Source: Siphonodentalium dalli
Taxonomy: Eukaryota > Mollusca > Scaphopoda > Gadilida > Siphonodentaliidae
Assembly (NCBI GenBank): GCA_032622095.1
Contig: CP136063.1
Coordinates: forward strand, 30,134,987-30,198,986
Length of the DNA: 64,000 nucleotides
Reading direction: 5' to 3'
Program-made: the position numbers and the translations under genes
In this document: in pieces, positions 51,690 through 64,000 of the stretch
Layout of the letters: each line of letters starts with the position of its first letter
Numbering within the stretch: position 1 is the first letter of the stretch
The notes under the pieces: generated by a model
Database searches by the model: none
Told to the model about the DNA's origin: nothing
What the model saw: only the letters and a program-made list of their open reading frames with translations

Positions 51690-52175
51690 AACAATATATA
51701 ACACCATTTGTTTGACATAAATCGGCCAAGGGGCTGAGAAATAGCATATGCATGGGTGTCCTATTTTGAACCCCTCTGAACAGCGACAATTTTGGATCAG
51801 GTTGAGGTATGTGAGGTGTTTAGAAAGAGTACCTGTGGAGGGACACCCCTGGTCGGCGGGCATTTTGGATCGGGTGGTGTGAAAGGGGGGATATTTAGAT
51901 TATCTTGGGGCACCCTTTGTTTTACCTAAATCGACCAAGGGGTGCCCTATTTGTACATCTCTGGATGGTGTCCATTTTATATCGTGGTGTGGTGAAGGGG
52001 GTGGGGGTATTTAGATTGGCCCCCTACACACACCTTTTGTTTGACCTAAATCGGCTGAGAAAAGGCACGGTGCCCTATTTGAACCCTTCTGGACGGCGGC
52101 CACTTTGGATCTGGATGGGTGCGTGGATAGAATATGTGTGTGGGGGGCAGCATACAAAACCCTTTGTTTGACATA
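51690..52175. repeat. Degenerate GT-rich tandem repeat, about 4 units
   Basis: Units contain ctttgtttgacctaaatcgg, gggtgccctatttgaacc, ctggacggcg and ggtgtggtgaagggggtggg. They start near 51708, 51916, 52031 and 52159 at uneven spacing of 115-208 bp. Open frames here follow the repeat and are ignored. Confidence 0.7.
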
Positions 52176-52414
52176 ATTATAACAAATTCGAATAAGGAAT
52201 GGAAGTCACCTTCGTTTTAATCGGTACTGTAACGGGGTGAATATATCGTTAAGATAGATAACTCTGGTCGCCAGACAAGAAATCCATCCTACATAACCCA
52301 ACAGACACTCATCTGCCACTCAGAGCCCGTCTGTCTGTAGCAGTATGAGCAATGGCAACCCGCACAGTCTCTTTGGTTTTGCTGTCCCATTTTGCCCGGA
52401 TAGCCTGGCACATT

Positions 52415-52450
52415 GTCCCGCTTTGCCCAAAGGCACGGGCAAAGTGGGAC
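52415..52450. repeat. Short inverted repeat
   Basis: The arms GTCCCGCTTTGCCC and GGGCAAAGTGGGAC pair with one mismatch (a G-T wobble in RNA) around an 8-base loop. Its role, if any, is unknown. Confidence 0.8.
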
Positions 52451-53460
52451 AAAACGAGAGGTTCCAAAAGGGACATACCGAGATGTTGTTTGATATCAAT
52501 GATTACCCGATTATATGCGCCGATGAATTATATACCAACCAACGGCTTTCCAGTTTTTTTCCGGCGAAAATCCTATCTAAAATTCCTTGAAAACATTTGG
52601 TGTCCCGATTTGTCCGGGTCTCCCCTATTTGTAATTAACCTGATTAGTTTTTTTGTGTTGATCTGAGTCAAACAAACCCAGACTGTTGATATAGTATCGT
52701 AACGGGGTTCATATGTGCCTAAAGAATGACGTTTCTGGTGTTCGCTGGTAACGGAGAAAACCGCATATTGTTTACAACATATACAAAAGTCTTGTGATAT
52801 TAATTAACATGCTCATGTGATATTCTGGGCTTGATAGACGTTCCGTCAGATGAGATTAGCAGTTGGAGTTAACTCGTCGATTTTCTATGTTTTATGGTGG
52901 TAACGGAGAAAACATCCTTAAATAAACTGTTTGGGGTGTGGCAACTCATCTCTCGTTATTTCTACATATGATTCATTTAGAGCTATATGTACCCCAGGTT
53001 ACACGTGATACTGCGTTTCTTTGTATAAAATTACAGGCACGTATAGCAAGTTGTATCCGTCAGTTATGACGGTTTAAATTGATGGTAACGGAGAAAACAC
53101 CGTTTTCACGGACAACATACCATGGTGGACTGCTTCCAAATATAGTAACGTTATAGAATAATCGGTTTTTAATGCGAGAATCGGTCATACAAGTGAGATA
53201 ATTACATAGGACTTGTATAATATAGTAACGGATTACTCAAGTTTCTGAGCTCATAAAATCGGATACCCAATAACGGACATCCCAAACCAGTCAATTTTGT
53301 CACTCAAACCTCCCATTTGTGAAATATAAGGAAGCTAACCGTATGTGATATATATTCGCCATAAGACCCCTGTTTAATGATGTGTTGCCATCGAGATGGC
53401 GGTCGAGACATGCATGAGATACATGTACACCCCTCGGACACGTATTTGCCATTTTTCCGC
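52451..53460. other. Right arm of the transposon, no gene
   Basis: Apart from the GGTAACGGAGAAAACA motifs I see no coding potential in this AT-rich stretch. Confidence 0.5.
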
Positions 53461-53465
53461 TTTAA

Positions 53466-53675
<210 letters not shown>

Positions 53676-54051
53676 GTTCATGACATTTAATATGTTCGTC
53701 GCGGGAGGATTGGAAACAATCTTAGATTCCGATGACAGAGCAGAAAAGGAGGGCAGAATGAATCTACTTCGTAAATTAGCGCTGCAATATGAACTTTATT
53801 ATCTTAAATACTACGTGGCATGCAGTGGATTCCGCACATAGAGTTTGGTCAAAGCTCATGTGATGATAACCCCAAGTGAAGATATATTTATACTTACTAT
53901 TAGAACGGTATACCGATACATGAGGCCCTATGTATCAGTAGCTCCGTTCCTGTAACAACGCCTCGTTGGTAGAGAGTAACTAACGATTCATATCAACATG
54001 TGTTATTTCATGTGTTATTTCATGAGATATGTATCCGAAATGGTTAACTGG
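53676..54051 (+). other. ZNF-6 conserved 3' flank
   Basis: The usual 3' flank with a single 50-bp minisatellite remnant (about 53892-53950). It is cut at the TTAA of ggttaactggTTAA by MITE sequence. Confidence 0.6.
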
Positions 54052-54842
54052 TTAAAGATGGATCATCTCTTTAAAGATGGATTATCTCTTTAAATAACAA
54101 ATTTTATGGATTATCTCTTTGTAAACATGTATTATATAGTTACCGGGGTATAAAATATTAGATTTGAATCGAAGACTCCTGTCCGGAAATGCTTCTATCG
54201 ATTAATATTAATTTTATTTCGAATATTTTCTGGTCTAAAAAGGTGTGTTTGTTCAGCTAACGAACAATATTGGTTACTGTTAACAGAGACCAGAAATAAT
54301 ATTGTGCAATTTTGTCACAAATAAACGTTAATTATACTCATTATCGCTTATATCTGTGGAACAAAACAGTACAAACAACCAATCTGTGACATTTGACATT
54401 CGTTGCGTAGCCGTAGGAACAGCCCAGTGCTCTATATCGCAATACGGTCTCATCCGAATGGTCGGTTCTAAAAATAGTAACATAAATGGGCCCGATTTAA
54501 TATTCGAAATAAAATCAATATTAATTGATAGAAGCTTTTCCGGACATAGGTCTTCAGTTCATATCTATTATTTTATACCCACGCAACTATTTAAAATTTG
54601 TTATTTAAAGAGATAATCCATCTTTAACAATTTTGTCACAAATAAACGTTAATTATACTTATTAGCGCTTATATCTGTGGAACAAAACAATACAAACAAC
54701 CAATCTGTGACATTTGACTTTCGTTGCGTAGCCGTAGGAACAGCTCAGTGCTCTAAATCGCAATATGGTATCATCCGAATGGTCTACATTCTGAACATAG
54801 TAACATAAACGGTCCCGATTTAATATTCGAAATAAAATCAAT
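54052..54842 (+). mobile_element. Nested TTAA MITE cluster
   Basis: Two short copies of the ttaaagatggat-attatctcttt end (54052 and 54071) precede a nearly complete forward element that ends at TTAA 54623-54626. A second forward fragment (54627-54842) starts within the element and is cut short at aatcaata. Confidence 0.8.
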
Positions 54843-56154
54843 AATATGACCATACGTAAACGTAATAAAGCCCACGTAGATTAAATCTGGCAGTTTGCAA
54901 TACAAAATACATTTATAATAATTAACTCTTTTGAATTATACTGGTATCGAAATTAGTCGACGAAATTGCTGTGACAAAGATAAAGGGAAATAATGACATT
55001 TCTTCCTGTGCTCAAATAGAACTTTCGAACTAGTGTTCTTTTGTGCGACACTGTTCACATTTTCACAACATGGTATCTACTCGATGTGTTTACTGGTAAC
55101 ACCGAAGATCTGGTCTGTCTGACAGCGTGGAGATATAATACAATTACATTACACTATGCTCCAAGTTGTGTGTTGAAATTCGGCACTACATGTGGAGTGT
55201 ATGCAGAGTGTGCTGAATAACTCACGGTATGTTGCTACACAGCTAAGTCATGTTGTCCAAAAATATCCGATGTCAAATCAAATCTGAGATGGAAATGCTT
55301 ATTTGCATACCGTTAGGTTGGAGGGTATTGTGTTAGCACATGGTGACGTCATATAGTATAAAACAGTTCACAATCTGAAGGAACGAGGCCTGTTACAGTC
55401 ATGTCGCAAGCATAGGGGTGCTCGTTCCATATCACAACTAAAGAATACATGGGTGACATTAAGAACTAACCACGATTGAACATAGTGACATTAACGGATT
55501 GACAGACCCATGTCATGCAGTGTATGCCGCAAGCATATGAACGCATGCATTTGACACTATATATCAATTGTACCCAATTACAGGTTATGTCATACCGTTA
55601 TCAGGTGTTATTTGGTTATGTGCATAGCGTTCCTACATCAATAATGTGTACACTGCTACTACGTCAATAACTCAATTTTCAATATATACGAGGATATGAT
55701 GATCAACCTGGGAACGCAATGTGACATTAAGAAATACAATGAACCACTACCGGTTGGACAGACTATTGCCATAACTAGTGTATGTCGCAAGCATATGGAT
55801 GCACTTATGACACGATATCAATATGCACGCTTGGTATAGAATATATACACAAAACTGCGCGTGTGGGTTACTGTTGTCAGTATATCGGACGAGTTCAATG
55901 GCGTAGGATGGCACAATCTGCCAAAAACAGTATTGTTTTCCTTAAGAGGCGCGTGCATGAGTATCATACATCGGTCAGTAACAAACATGCAGTTGGGTCT
56001 GTTTACCACACGCTCGATCGATATATTCTAACCGACTCTTCCCCACCGATGTCTCTGTATCCACTGTTTCTTGACTGAAAGTGCTCAATTTCAGGTAAAA
56101 AAACGCATATATTTAACCATAAAACCTGCTTTTTAGTGACTTCATTTTCACAGA
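54843..56154. other. Unique sequence with a thrice-repeated short motif
   Basis: No partner elsewhere in the window. The word tgtcgcaagcata or tgccgcaagcata recurs near 55401, 55526 and 55784 in similar surroundings (catatgnangca). A 98-codon + frame at 55782-56078 overlaps a minus frame, and neither has a recognisable motif. Confidence 0.45.
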
Positions 56155-57231
56155 TTAGTTGTTTGTATTGTTTTGTTCCACAGATATAAGCGATAATGAG
56201 TATAATTAAAGTTTATTTGTGACAAAATTGCACAATATAATTTCTGGTGTCTGTTAACAGTAACCACTATTGTTCGTTAGCTGAACAAACACACATTTTT
56301 AGACCAGAAAATATTCTAAATAAAATTAATATTAATCGATAGAAGCATTTCCGGACAGGAGTCTTCGATTCAAATCTAATATTTTATACCCTGGTAACTA
56401 TATAATACATGTTTACAAATAGATAATCCACCTTTAAATAGTTGCGTTGGTATACAATATTAATGGATATGAACTGAAGACCCATGTCCAGAAAAGCTTC
56501 TATCAATTAACATTGATTTTATTTCGAATATTAAATCGGGACCGTTCATGTTACTATTTTTAGAACAGACCATTCGGATGATACCATATTGCGATATACT
56601 AGAGCACTGGTCTGTTCCTACGGCTACGCACCGAAAGTCAAATGTCATAGATATGTTGTTTGTATTGTTTTGTTCCACAGATATAAGCGCTAATAAGTAT
56701 AACAATTTTGTCACAAATAAACGTTAAAGGTGGATTATCTCTGTGGAACAAAACAATACAAACAACCAAAATGTGACATTTGACATTCGTTGCGTAGCCG
56801 TAAGAACAGCCCAGTGCTCTATATCGCAATACGGTCTCATCCATATGGTCGGTTCTAAAAATAGTAACATAAACGGGCCCGATTTAATATTCGAAATAAA
56901 ATCAATATTAATTGATAGAAGCTTTTCCGGACATAGGTCTTCTGTTCATATCTATTATTTTATACCCACGCAACTATTTAAAATTTGTTATTTAAAGAGA
57001 TAATCCATCTTTAATTAAATAAAATTTCTAGTCTCTGTTAACGGTAACCACTATTGTTCGTTAGCTGAACAAACACACCTTTTTAGACCAGAAAATATTC
57101 GAAATAAAATTAATATTAATTGATAGAAGCATTTCCGGACAGGAGTCTTCGATTAAAATCTAATATTTTATACCCCGGTATTGGCCGGTAACTATATAAT
57201 AAATGTTACAAAGAGATAATCCACCTTTAAC
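56155..57231. mobile_element. Mosaic of four partial TTAA MITEs
   Basis: In order: a reverse right part (56155 to TTAA near 56437), a reverse left part (to about 56727), a forward right part (56728 to TTAA near 57014), and a reverse right part ending cctTTAA near 57231. Breaks fall at or near TTAA words, as expected if later copies inserted into internal TTAA sites of earlier ones and then lost pieces. Confidence 0.75.
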
Positions 57232-58290
57232 GATGGGAACTATTTTATACCGAATACAACACTTTACGAAAGTACTTGGTACGCGTGGAAATGACGATAA
57301 ATACAAAATATTTAGGTGATGGGCGATTAACGAAAATTAGTTTTCGACGCCACCGATGAAGAGTTAATATGAAAATAGAATGATAGATTAATACATGCGC
57401 AATATAATAAAGTTTATACTCACCAAACATACATCATGTATATGCAGGAAATGTGATGATTGTATCATATATTTATAAACATAACAATAGCAATAAAAAT
57501 TCAAATTCACGATGTGTTCAGTTTGGTTTCTGTTTCAGTTCATTTTGTATCTGTCAATATCATCTGTTGGTTTCAAGCCGAGAGTTCCGGTTCATTTTCC
57601 GGCACGAAATTATCGCCGTCTCTGGTTCCGGTTACTTAGATTGTATTGACCACAAACCCAATTTTACAAACATCTTGTCTGTAGTTGGTGAAATTTCCAT
57701 CAGTTGAACGACATATATTCTTTATTGGCCCTTTTTGGGGAGACAAATGTTGTGACTCTTAACTGCCCGGTAACATACTTACTCACATGTAGGCTGTGCA
57801 TTCAACTATCGTTTCGTGGATGGTGCTTCTAATCACAACCACATATTTAGACGCACGTTTTTGCGCACAAGACGAAATTTCCTTTGTTCGATTGATACGA
57901 GATCCTTCCTTATGTTCTTCTTGTTTTTAACTATCCACCCATTTAGGGTAAAGCATTATGGTATGTACATATGTACAGTATCTAGATTGATAAAACAACA
58001 ATTGGATACATGTCACGGAGACGAGCAGGTCTGACTTTCAGTGTGTGCAAAATTTCAGGTGTGAACAGTTCACAAATATCTTTAGTCAAGAGACGGAGAT
58101 CGGTATCTTGAACGGTCTCGCTGCCACGGACGAGGAGAAATCATTGAACATCGATGGACCAAGAATGAACTGCAGCTTATCAATAAATATAGCCACTACA
58201 CGAGATAAACAGCGGATATATATGACTAATCGGTATCTGACGTCACGAGACACACAGCGGATATATAGGACTATCTGACTATTCTACACA
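57232..58290 (+). promoter_or_regulatory. ZNF-7 upstream region
   Basis: Very close to 16312-17351 (ZNF-2), including an 84-codon open frame at 57453-57707. The FTCEQ-type frame is intact at 58045-58278 but opens without an ATG. The CRE palindrome is at 58238-58245. Confidence 0.58.
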
Positions 58291-59541
58291 ATGGGGGATG
58301 CTAATCTGAATAACCATGAGACCGCCGGCACATGTAATAAACGACATGACTGTGATGTATGTGGGAAACTGTTCGCCACTTCAGGCAACTTGGTGAGACA
58401 TAAGAGAATCCACACCGGAGATAAACCTTATCGTTGTGATATATGCGGGGAATCATTTATTCGATCTGACATATTGGTGATACATATGAGCATCCACACC
58501 GGAGATAAACCTTACCGTTGTGATATATGCTGGAAATCGTTTAATACATCGAGCTACTTGGTGACACATAAGAGGATCCACACCGGAGATAAACCTTACC
58601 GCTGTGATATATGCGGGAAATCATTTAATCAATCGAGCGATGTCGTGGCACATAAGAGAATCCACACCGGCGATAAGCCTTACAGTTGTGATATATGTGG
58701 GAAATCATCTAATACATCGCGCGACTTGGTGACACATATGAGAATCCACACCGGAGATAAACCTTACCATTGTGATATATGCGGGAAATTGTTTACTACT
58801 TATAGCTATTAGGTGACACATAAGAGAATCCACACCAAAGATAAACCTTACCGCTGTGATATATGCGGGAAATCATCTAATACATCGCGCGACTTGGTGA
58901 CACATATGAGAATCCACACTGGAGATAAACCTTATCGTTGTGATATATGCGGGAAATCGTTTAATACATCGAGCTACTTGGTGACACATAAAAGAATCCA
59001 CACCGGAGATAAACCTTACCATTGTGATATATGCGGGAAATCGTTTAACACTTCGAGCAACTTGGTGACACATAAGAGAATCCACACCGGAGATAAACCT
59101 TACCGCTGTGATATATGCGGGAAATCATCTAATACATCGCGCAACTTGTTGACACATATGAGAATCCACACCGGAGATAAACCTTACCATTGTGATATAT
59201 GCGGGAAATCGTTTAATACTTTGAGCAACTTGGTGACACATAAGAGAATCCACACCGGAGATGAACCTTACCGTTGTGGTATATGCGGGAAATCATTTAA
59301 TGAATCGAGCGTCTTGGTGATACATAAGAGAATCCACACCAGAGATAAACCTAACCATTGTGATATATGCGGGAAATCATTTAATCAATCGATCAACTTG
59401 GTGACACTTAAGAGAATCCACACCGGAGATGAACCTTACCGTTGTGGTATATGCGGGAAATCATTTGATCAATTGAGCATTTTGACGACACATAAAAGAG
59501 TCCACACCGGAGATAGCTCCACATACATCTCTCCAAATTGA
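58291..59541 (+). pseudogene. ZNF-7: 14-finger C2H2 gene with one stop
   Basis: A single frame of 416 codons: leader MGDANLNNHETAGTCNKR, 14 fingers and the STYISPN tail, interrupted only by TAG at 58810-58812 in the helix of finger 6, where all paralogs have TTG (Leu). Finger 6 is also odd elsewhere (KLFTTYSY, linker TKDKP). Finger 13 has LVTLKRIH, losing its first His, as in ZNF-1 and ZNF-2. The linker TAA of ZNF-1 and ZNF-2 is absent because the corresponding fingers are joined differently ([20 protein letters not shown]). With one stop it could be a recent loss, an allele or a base error. Confidence 0.85.
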
Positions 59542-59852
59542 ATTCCTGATGTTAAATATGTTCGGCGAAGGAGGATTGGAAACAATCTTAGATTCCAATG
59601 ACAGAGCGGAAAAGGAGGGCAGAATGAATCTTATCCCTAAATTACTATTTATGTGGCTTCAAGGGTAAAAGATATTTGATTTGAGTCGAGGAACCTATCA
59701 GAATAAATCTTCTTCGTAAATTAGCTTTGCACTATGAACTGTATGATTGGGAGGCCTTGCTCAAATTATATGCAGTACTAGTATGCAGTGGATTCCGCAC
59801 ATAGAGTTTGGTGAAAGCTCATGGGAAAATAACCCCAGTGAAGATCCATTTA
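59542..59852 (+). other. ZNF-7 conserved 3' flank
   Basis: Nearly identical to the ZNF-2 flank. Confidence 0.6.
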
Positions 59853-60205
59853 TACTTACTATTAGAACGGTATACATGAGACCCTGCGTATCAGTAGCCC
59901 CTTTCTTACTATTAGAACGGTATACATGATACACTATGTATCAGTAGCTCCATTCTTACTATTATAACGGTACACATGAGACCCCATGTGTCAGTAGCCC
60001 CATTCTTACTATTAGAACGGTATACATGAGACCCAATGTATCAGTAGCCACGTTCTTACTACTATAACGGTATACATGAGACCCTATGTATCAGTAGCCC
60101 CATTCTTAATATTATAACGGTATACACGATACCCTATGTATCAGTAGCTGCATTCTTACTATTAGAACGGTATACATGAGACCCAATGTATCAGTATCTC
60201 CATTC
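59853..60205. repeat. 50-bp minisatellite, 7 copies (ZNF-7)
   Basis: Seven units, sharing unit-specific variants with the ZNF-2 array in the same order. Confidence 0.95.
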
Positions 60206-61302
60206 CTGTAACCACGCCTCGTTGATAGAGGGTAACTAACGATTCGTATCAATATGAGTTATTTCATTAGATATGTATCCGAAATGGTTAATTGGTTAAT
60301 TCTGTTATTCGTGGTCGCATTTTGTTACAAATGTATGCTTAAATGTCGTGTTAGATTTAATGTAACATACACAATTCCCGTATTCTTTTCCCAAGGATGA
60401 TAGTCATACAGCCATCCGCCTTAAATCATTCATGTTTATTGTGAAATAATTTGCACGACATCCCACCGATTTCGAAGAACAAATCTTACTTGAACGCGAA
60501 TAAATGTAAAATGTGTCCGACGGCGATCCTCTCACTCGTGGGTACCAATCTTGTTGTCATTTTAATAGAAATGACCAATGTTGGGTCCTAGTATTGCAAA
60601 TATATACTTACTGATAGAACGGTATACATGAGACCCAATGTACCAAATATGGTATGTTAGTTTACAACACCAAAATACAGATCTTTCCTGTCCGAGCAGA
60701 TATATCAACCATACTTTGTCGGTTCGAATTTGTCATGGTGGTGGTATGCCAGCACCGCCGGTTCAATCTCTTGTTTGCAATTGATTTTGATACATCAAAG
60801 TTGTTGGCAGGATATTTTCAAACCAGTGGAATAAGATACATACCAATGACCCATTAAAGCACCACCCTCATATGCATATTACTTGGTGTATTTAAGACTT
60901 ACGAATAAATCACCGATTTGACTCGGAAAATTGTTATATGTATCATTTTACCATCATCTCTTAAAGGTACTCAATCCGATTAAGCACCCCTAACTTACTT
61001 TTTCTTTGGCTCTATGGGTAATAATATTTGATTCGAGTCGATGAACCTATACATCAAAGCTCAGAGTGGTCAGATATTTATTTTTTACGTTTGTAATTTT
61101 CTCGAGATAATTGCCACAGAAACACTTATTCAGACGGACGAAGATGGATAACTCTGAACTCAAGTGGTAATAATAACGCAATTTTTACCGAGAACATTCT
61201 TTTGATGGCGTGTTCTGGGCCACAAACAATAGAAATAACAAAACTTCAAAAATTGATATCTGATCACTGAGCGTTGATGGGTAGGTTCCTCGACTCGAAT
61301 TA
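60206..61302. other. Conserved inter-gene block A (ZNF-7)
   Basis: Matches the ZNF-1/ZNF-2 blocks. The frame at 60654-60857 is kept, but the ..KLQKLISDH frame is broken by a deletion near 61105 that removes its Met/Cys/Thr-rich start. Confidence 0.5.
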
Positions 61303-61431
61303 ATTATTCGAAATAAAATTAATATTAAATCGATAGAAGCATTTCTGGACAAGAGTCTTCGATTCAGATCTAATATTTTATACCCCAGTAATTATATAAA
61401 ACATGCTTAGAAAGAGATAATCCTCCTTTAA
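61303..61431. mobile_element. TTAA MITE, terminal half only (ZNF-7)
   Basis: Same truncation as at 11632; the terminal TTAA is at 61428-61431. Confidence 0.8.
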
Positions 61432-61569
61432 CATGAACTGGTAAAGTACGGCAATTTTCTAACGTTGCTATTTTTTTCGACTCCGAGCTGAGGTACCTAC
61501 TGAAATGTGCCAAAATTTGGTATAAAACACAGAAATCAGTATGAAGCTCTAACATAAAATTCCATGTTG

Positions 61570-61733
61570 ATTAATATATACTATACAGGGGCCCTAGATG
61601 ATACATGGGGAGAACGACACCCGAAAAGACATGTGCTTACTGTCGTTCTTCATTAATATATACTATACAGGGGCCCTAGATGATACATGGGGAGAGCGAC
61701 ACCCGAAAAGACATGTGCTTACTGTCGTTCTTC
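61570..61733. repeat. 82-bp hairpin minisatellite, 2 copies (ZNF-7)
   Basis: Two units; one arm of the second has a change (ggagagcgacac). Confidence 0.9.
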
Positions 61734-62169
61734 CGTGTGTATTACCTTGTTCAATTTATATTATGTATATTATATATTTGGTGGATAAATAAACTATGCT
61801 TAAACCAAGTACCACAATTTGCTAACGTTGCGATTTTTTTCGACTTCTAGCAGAGGTAGCTACTGAAATGTGCCAAAATTGGTTATAAAACACAAAAATC
61901 AGTATGAGGCTCTTGGGTTGGGAGAAAAATAATCCACCATGACCCGGGAAGTGGGCGTGGAAAAATCTCACCTTCGAGTTCAGACTATGGGCGAGCCTCG
62001 TTTTCGGCAGAAATATATCCCCCATCGGGGTGATATCGTTCCACCCCACACCCCAGGTCAATATGGATAATACTATTCTCATCTCAACCCAACTTCTCCT
62101 GAACGTGCACTGCACCCACGTTTTTCGCATTCAGAATTTTTATTTCTGACATTCCATTCAGGCTTTCGA
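61734..62169. other. Conserved inter-gene block B (ZNF-7)
   Basis: Copy of 13163-13593, with the minus-strand frame at 61822-62130 (102 codons). Confidence 0.4.
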
Positions 62170-62291
62170 TTAAAGGTGCATTATCTCTTTGTAAACATGT
62201 AATATATAGTTACCGGAGTATAAAATATTAGATCCGAATCGAAGAGTTATCTAAGAGTACGTTTATTTTTCTTTTAGAGTTATTGTTCTTA
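62170..62291 (+). mobile_element. MITE left end joined to a truncated CT-element TIR
   Basis: MITE end 62170-62245, then the first 45 bp of the 71-bp inverted repeat (62247-62291, ttatctaagagtac and onward). About 56 bp of the inner TIR and the flanking G/C-rich segment present at 13720-13775 are deleted. Confidence 0.75.
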
Positions 62292-62340
62292 CACTCCATC
62301 CATATCCTGTATTTCTTACATATTATCCCCTACGTGTATA

Positions 62341-64000
62341 TCGCTCACTCGCTCTTGTGTCCCTCTCCCCTATTGCTCATTTGATCTTCTTCCCTCTTCC
62401 CTATTACTCACTTGCTCTTTATCGTGTCCCCACTTGTTCACTTGCTCTTTTTCCCTCTCCCATATTGCCCACTTGCTCTTCTTTCCTCTCCATATTGCTC
62501 ACTTGTTTTTCCCCTCTCATCACATGCTCTTCTCTCTCCTCACTTGCTCACTTGCTATTTTTCCCTCTCCTTACTTGCCCACTTGATCTTTTCCCTCTCA
62601 TCACTTGCTTTTTTCCCTTTCCTCACTTGCTCACTTGCTCTTTTTCTTTCTCCTCACTTGCTCTTTTCCCTCTCCCCACTTGCTCTTTTCCCTCTCATCA
62701 CTTGCTCTTTTTCCCTCTCCTCACTTGCTCTTTTTCCCTCTCCTCACTTGCTCTTTTTCCTTTCCTATATTGCTCACTTCCTCTTTTTCATCTCCCCACT
62801 TGCTCACTTCCTCTTTTTCCCTCTCCCCACTTGCTCACTTGCTCGTTTTACCTCTCCTCACTTGCTCTGTTTTCCTCTCCTCTATTGCTCACTTCCTCTT
62901 TTCCTCTCCTCACTTGCTCACTTGTTTTTTCCCTCTCCTCTATTGCTCACTTCCTCTTTTTCCTTTCCCATATTGCTCACTTGCTCTTTTCCCTCTCCTC
63001 ACTTGCTCACTCACTTGCTCTTTTTCCCTCTCCTCACTTGCTCACTTGCTCTTTTTCCCTTTGCTCACTTGCTCTTTTCCCTTTGCTCACTTGCTCTTTT
63101 TCTTTCTCCTCACTTGCTCACTTGATCTTTTTCCCTCTCCTCGCTTGCTCACTTGCTCTTTTCCCTTTCCTCTATTGCTCACTTCCTCTTTTTCCTCTCC
63201 TCACTTGCTCACTTCCTCTTTTTCCCTCTCCTCACTTGCTCGCATGTTCTTTTCCCTCTCCTCTCTTGCTCGTTTTCCCTCTCCTCATTTGCTTTTTTTC
63301 TCTCCTCTATTGCTCATTTCTTCTTTTCCCCTCTTCACTGCCTCACTTGTTTTTCCCTCTCCTCTATTGCTCACTTCCTCTTTTTCCTCTCCCCTATTGC
63401 CCACTTGCTATTTTCCATCTCCTCACTTGCTCACTTGCTCTTTTTCCCTCTCCTCACTTGTTCACTTGCTCTTTTCCCTCTCCTCACTTGCTCTTTTTTC
63501 CTCTTCTCAGTTGTTCACTTGTTTTTCCCTTTCATCACTTGCTCACTTGCTCTTTTTCCCTCTCCTCACTTGCTCTTTGTCCCTCTCCTCTATTGCTCAC
63601 TTCCTCTTTTTCCTTTCCCATATTGCTCACTTGCTCTTTTCCCTCTCCTCACTTGCTCACTCACTTGCTCTTTTTCCCTCTCCTCACTTGCTCACTTGCT
63701 CTTTTTCCCTTTGCTCACTTGCTCTTTTCCCTTTGCTCACTTGCTCTTTTTCTTTCTCCTCACTTGATCTTTTTCCCTCTCCTCACTTGCTCACTTGCTC
63801 TTTTTCCCTTTCATCTATTGCTCACTTCCTCTTTTTCCTCTCCTCACTTGCTCACTTCCTCTTTTTCCCTCTCCTCACTTGCTCACATGTTCTTTTCCCT
63901 CTCCTCTCTTGCTCGTTTTCCCTCTCCTCATTTGCTTTTTTTCTCTCCTCTATTGCTCATTTCTTCTTTTCCCCTCTTCACTGCCTCACTTGTTTTTCCC
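62341..64000. repeat. CT-rich minisatellite, running off the window
   Basis: The same module set as at 13824-15096, at least 1.66 kb long. A segment of roughly 600 bp (about 62930-63345) appears to recur from about 63585, indicating an internal duplication. Long + strand frames exist only because the composition lacks stop codons. Confidence 0.9.

Larger units (their letters stand above)
50023..53099. repeat. Six dispersed GGTAACGGAGAAAACA motifs
   Basis: Found at 50023-50038 (inverted), 50401-50416 (one mismatch), 50770-50785, 52747-52762, 52899-52914 and 53084-53099. They form two groups of three on either side of the transposase relic, consistent with subterminal transposase-binding sites. 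Shorter GTAACGG words also occur at 52226, 52705 and 53224. Confidence 0.85.

Overview
The window looks like accessory DNA from an animal genome, probably a marine invertebrate and possibly a mollusc-like lophotrochozoan. Three things suggest this: C2H2 zinc-finger arrays with the linker HTGDKPY, an AT-rich background full of acatgt-type words, and many short DNA transposons with TTAA target sites. The species assignment is inference. There are no bacterial operons, rRNA or tRNA genes that I could see. All similarities were judged by eye, without alignment software.

The backbone is a tandem cluster of seven paralogous C2H2 zinc-finger (ZNF) loci, all on the + strand: ZNF-1 (8352), ZNF-2 (17352), ZNF-3 (26998), ZNF-4 (36859), ZNF-5 (42821), ZNF-6 (48128) and ZNF-7 (58291). 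Each has a conserved upstream region, a single open exon encoding an 18-residue leader followed by 28-residue fingers, and usually the tail STYISPN. Only ZNF-3 (19 fingers, 556 aa) is intact. ZNF-1 ends early at an in-frame TAA after finger 14. ZNF-4 has a 38-bp deletion in its last finger. ZNF-7 has a single TAG. ZNF-2, ZNF-5 and ZNF-6 are clearly broken. Several loci carry internal duplications of 3, 4 or 5 whole fingers, so finger number changes by unequal exchange.

The loci lie in segmental duplications about 9-10 kb long. Downstream of most genes the order is: conserved 3' flank, a 50-bp minisatellite, an unknown conserved block, half of a TTAA MITE, an 82-bp hairpin minisatellite and another conserved block. 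ZNF-1 and ZNF-7 then lead into a CT-rich minisatellite, which at ZNF-1 is enclosed by 71-bp terminal inverted repeats. ZNF-2 and ZNF-3 lead instead into a shared 5-kb block with a 164-bp tandem repeat, a palindrome-rich stretch, a fold-back element and a 712-bp LTR-like insertion. A degenerate third copy of that block lies at 2131-3839, next to a 93-bp satellite (1-2130).

Mobile DNA has repeatedly cut into the cluster, and the paralogs supply the empty sites. A 3,644-bp DNA transposon (49835-53478) splits ZNF-6; it has 18-bp inverted ends, an ATAA duplication, a broken transposase frame ending in a PHD-like zinc-binding region, and six copies of a 16-bp motif. A 1,155-bp TTAA element lies downstream of ZNF-4, and a long-TIR MITE sits at the equivalent TTAA downstream of ZNF-5. 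A 3.98-kb segment with a MULE transposase pseudogene lies upstream of ZNF-1. The picture is a lineage-specific, fast-turnover array of candidate DNA-binding proteins, mostly decaying, mixed with the kinds of elements such proteins sometimes restrain. That functional link is inference.
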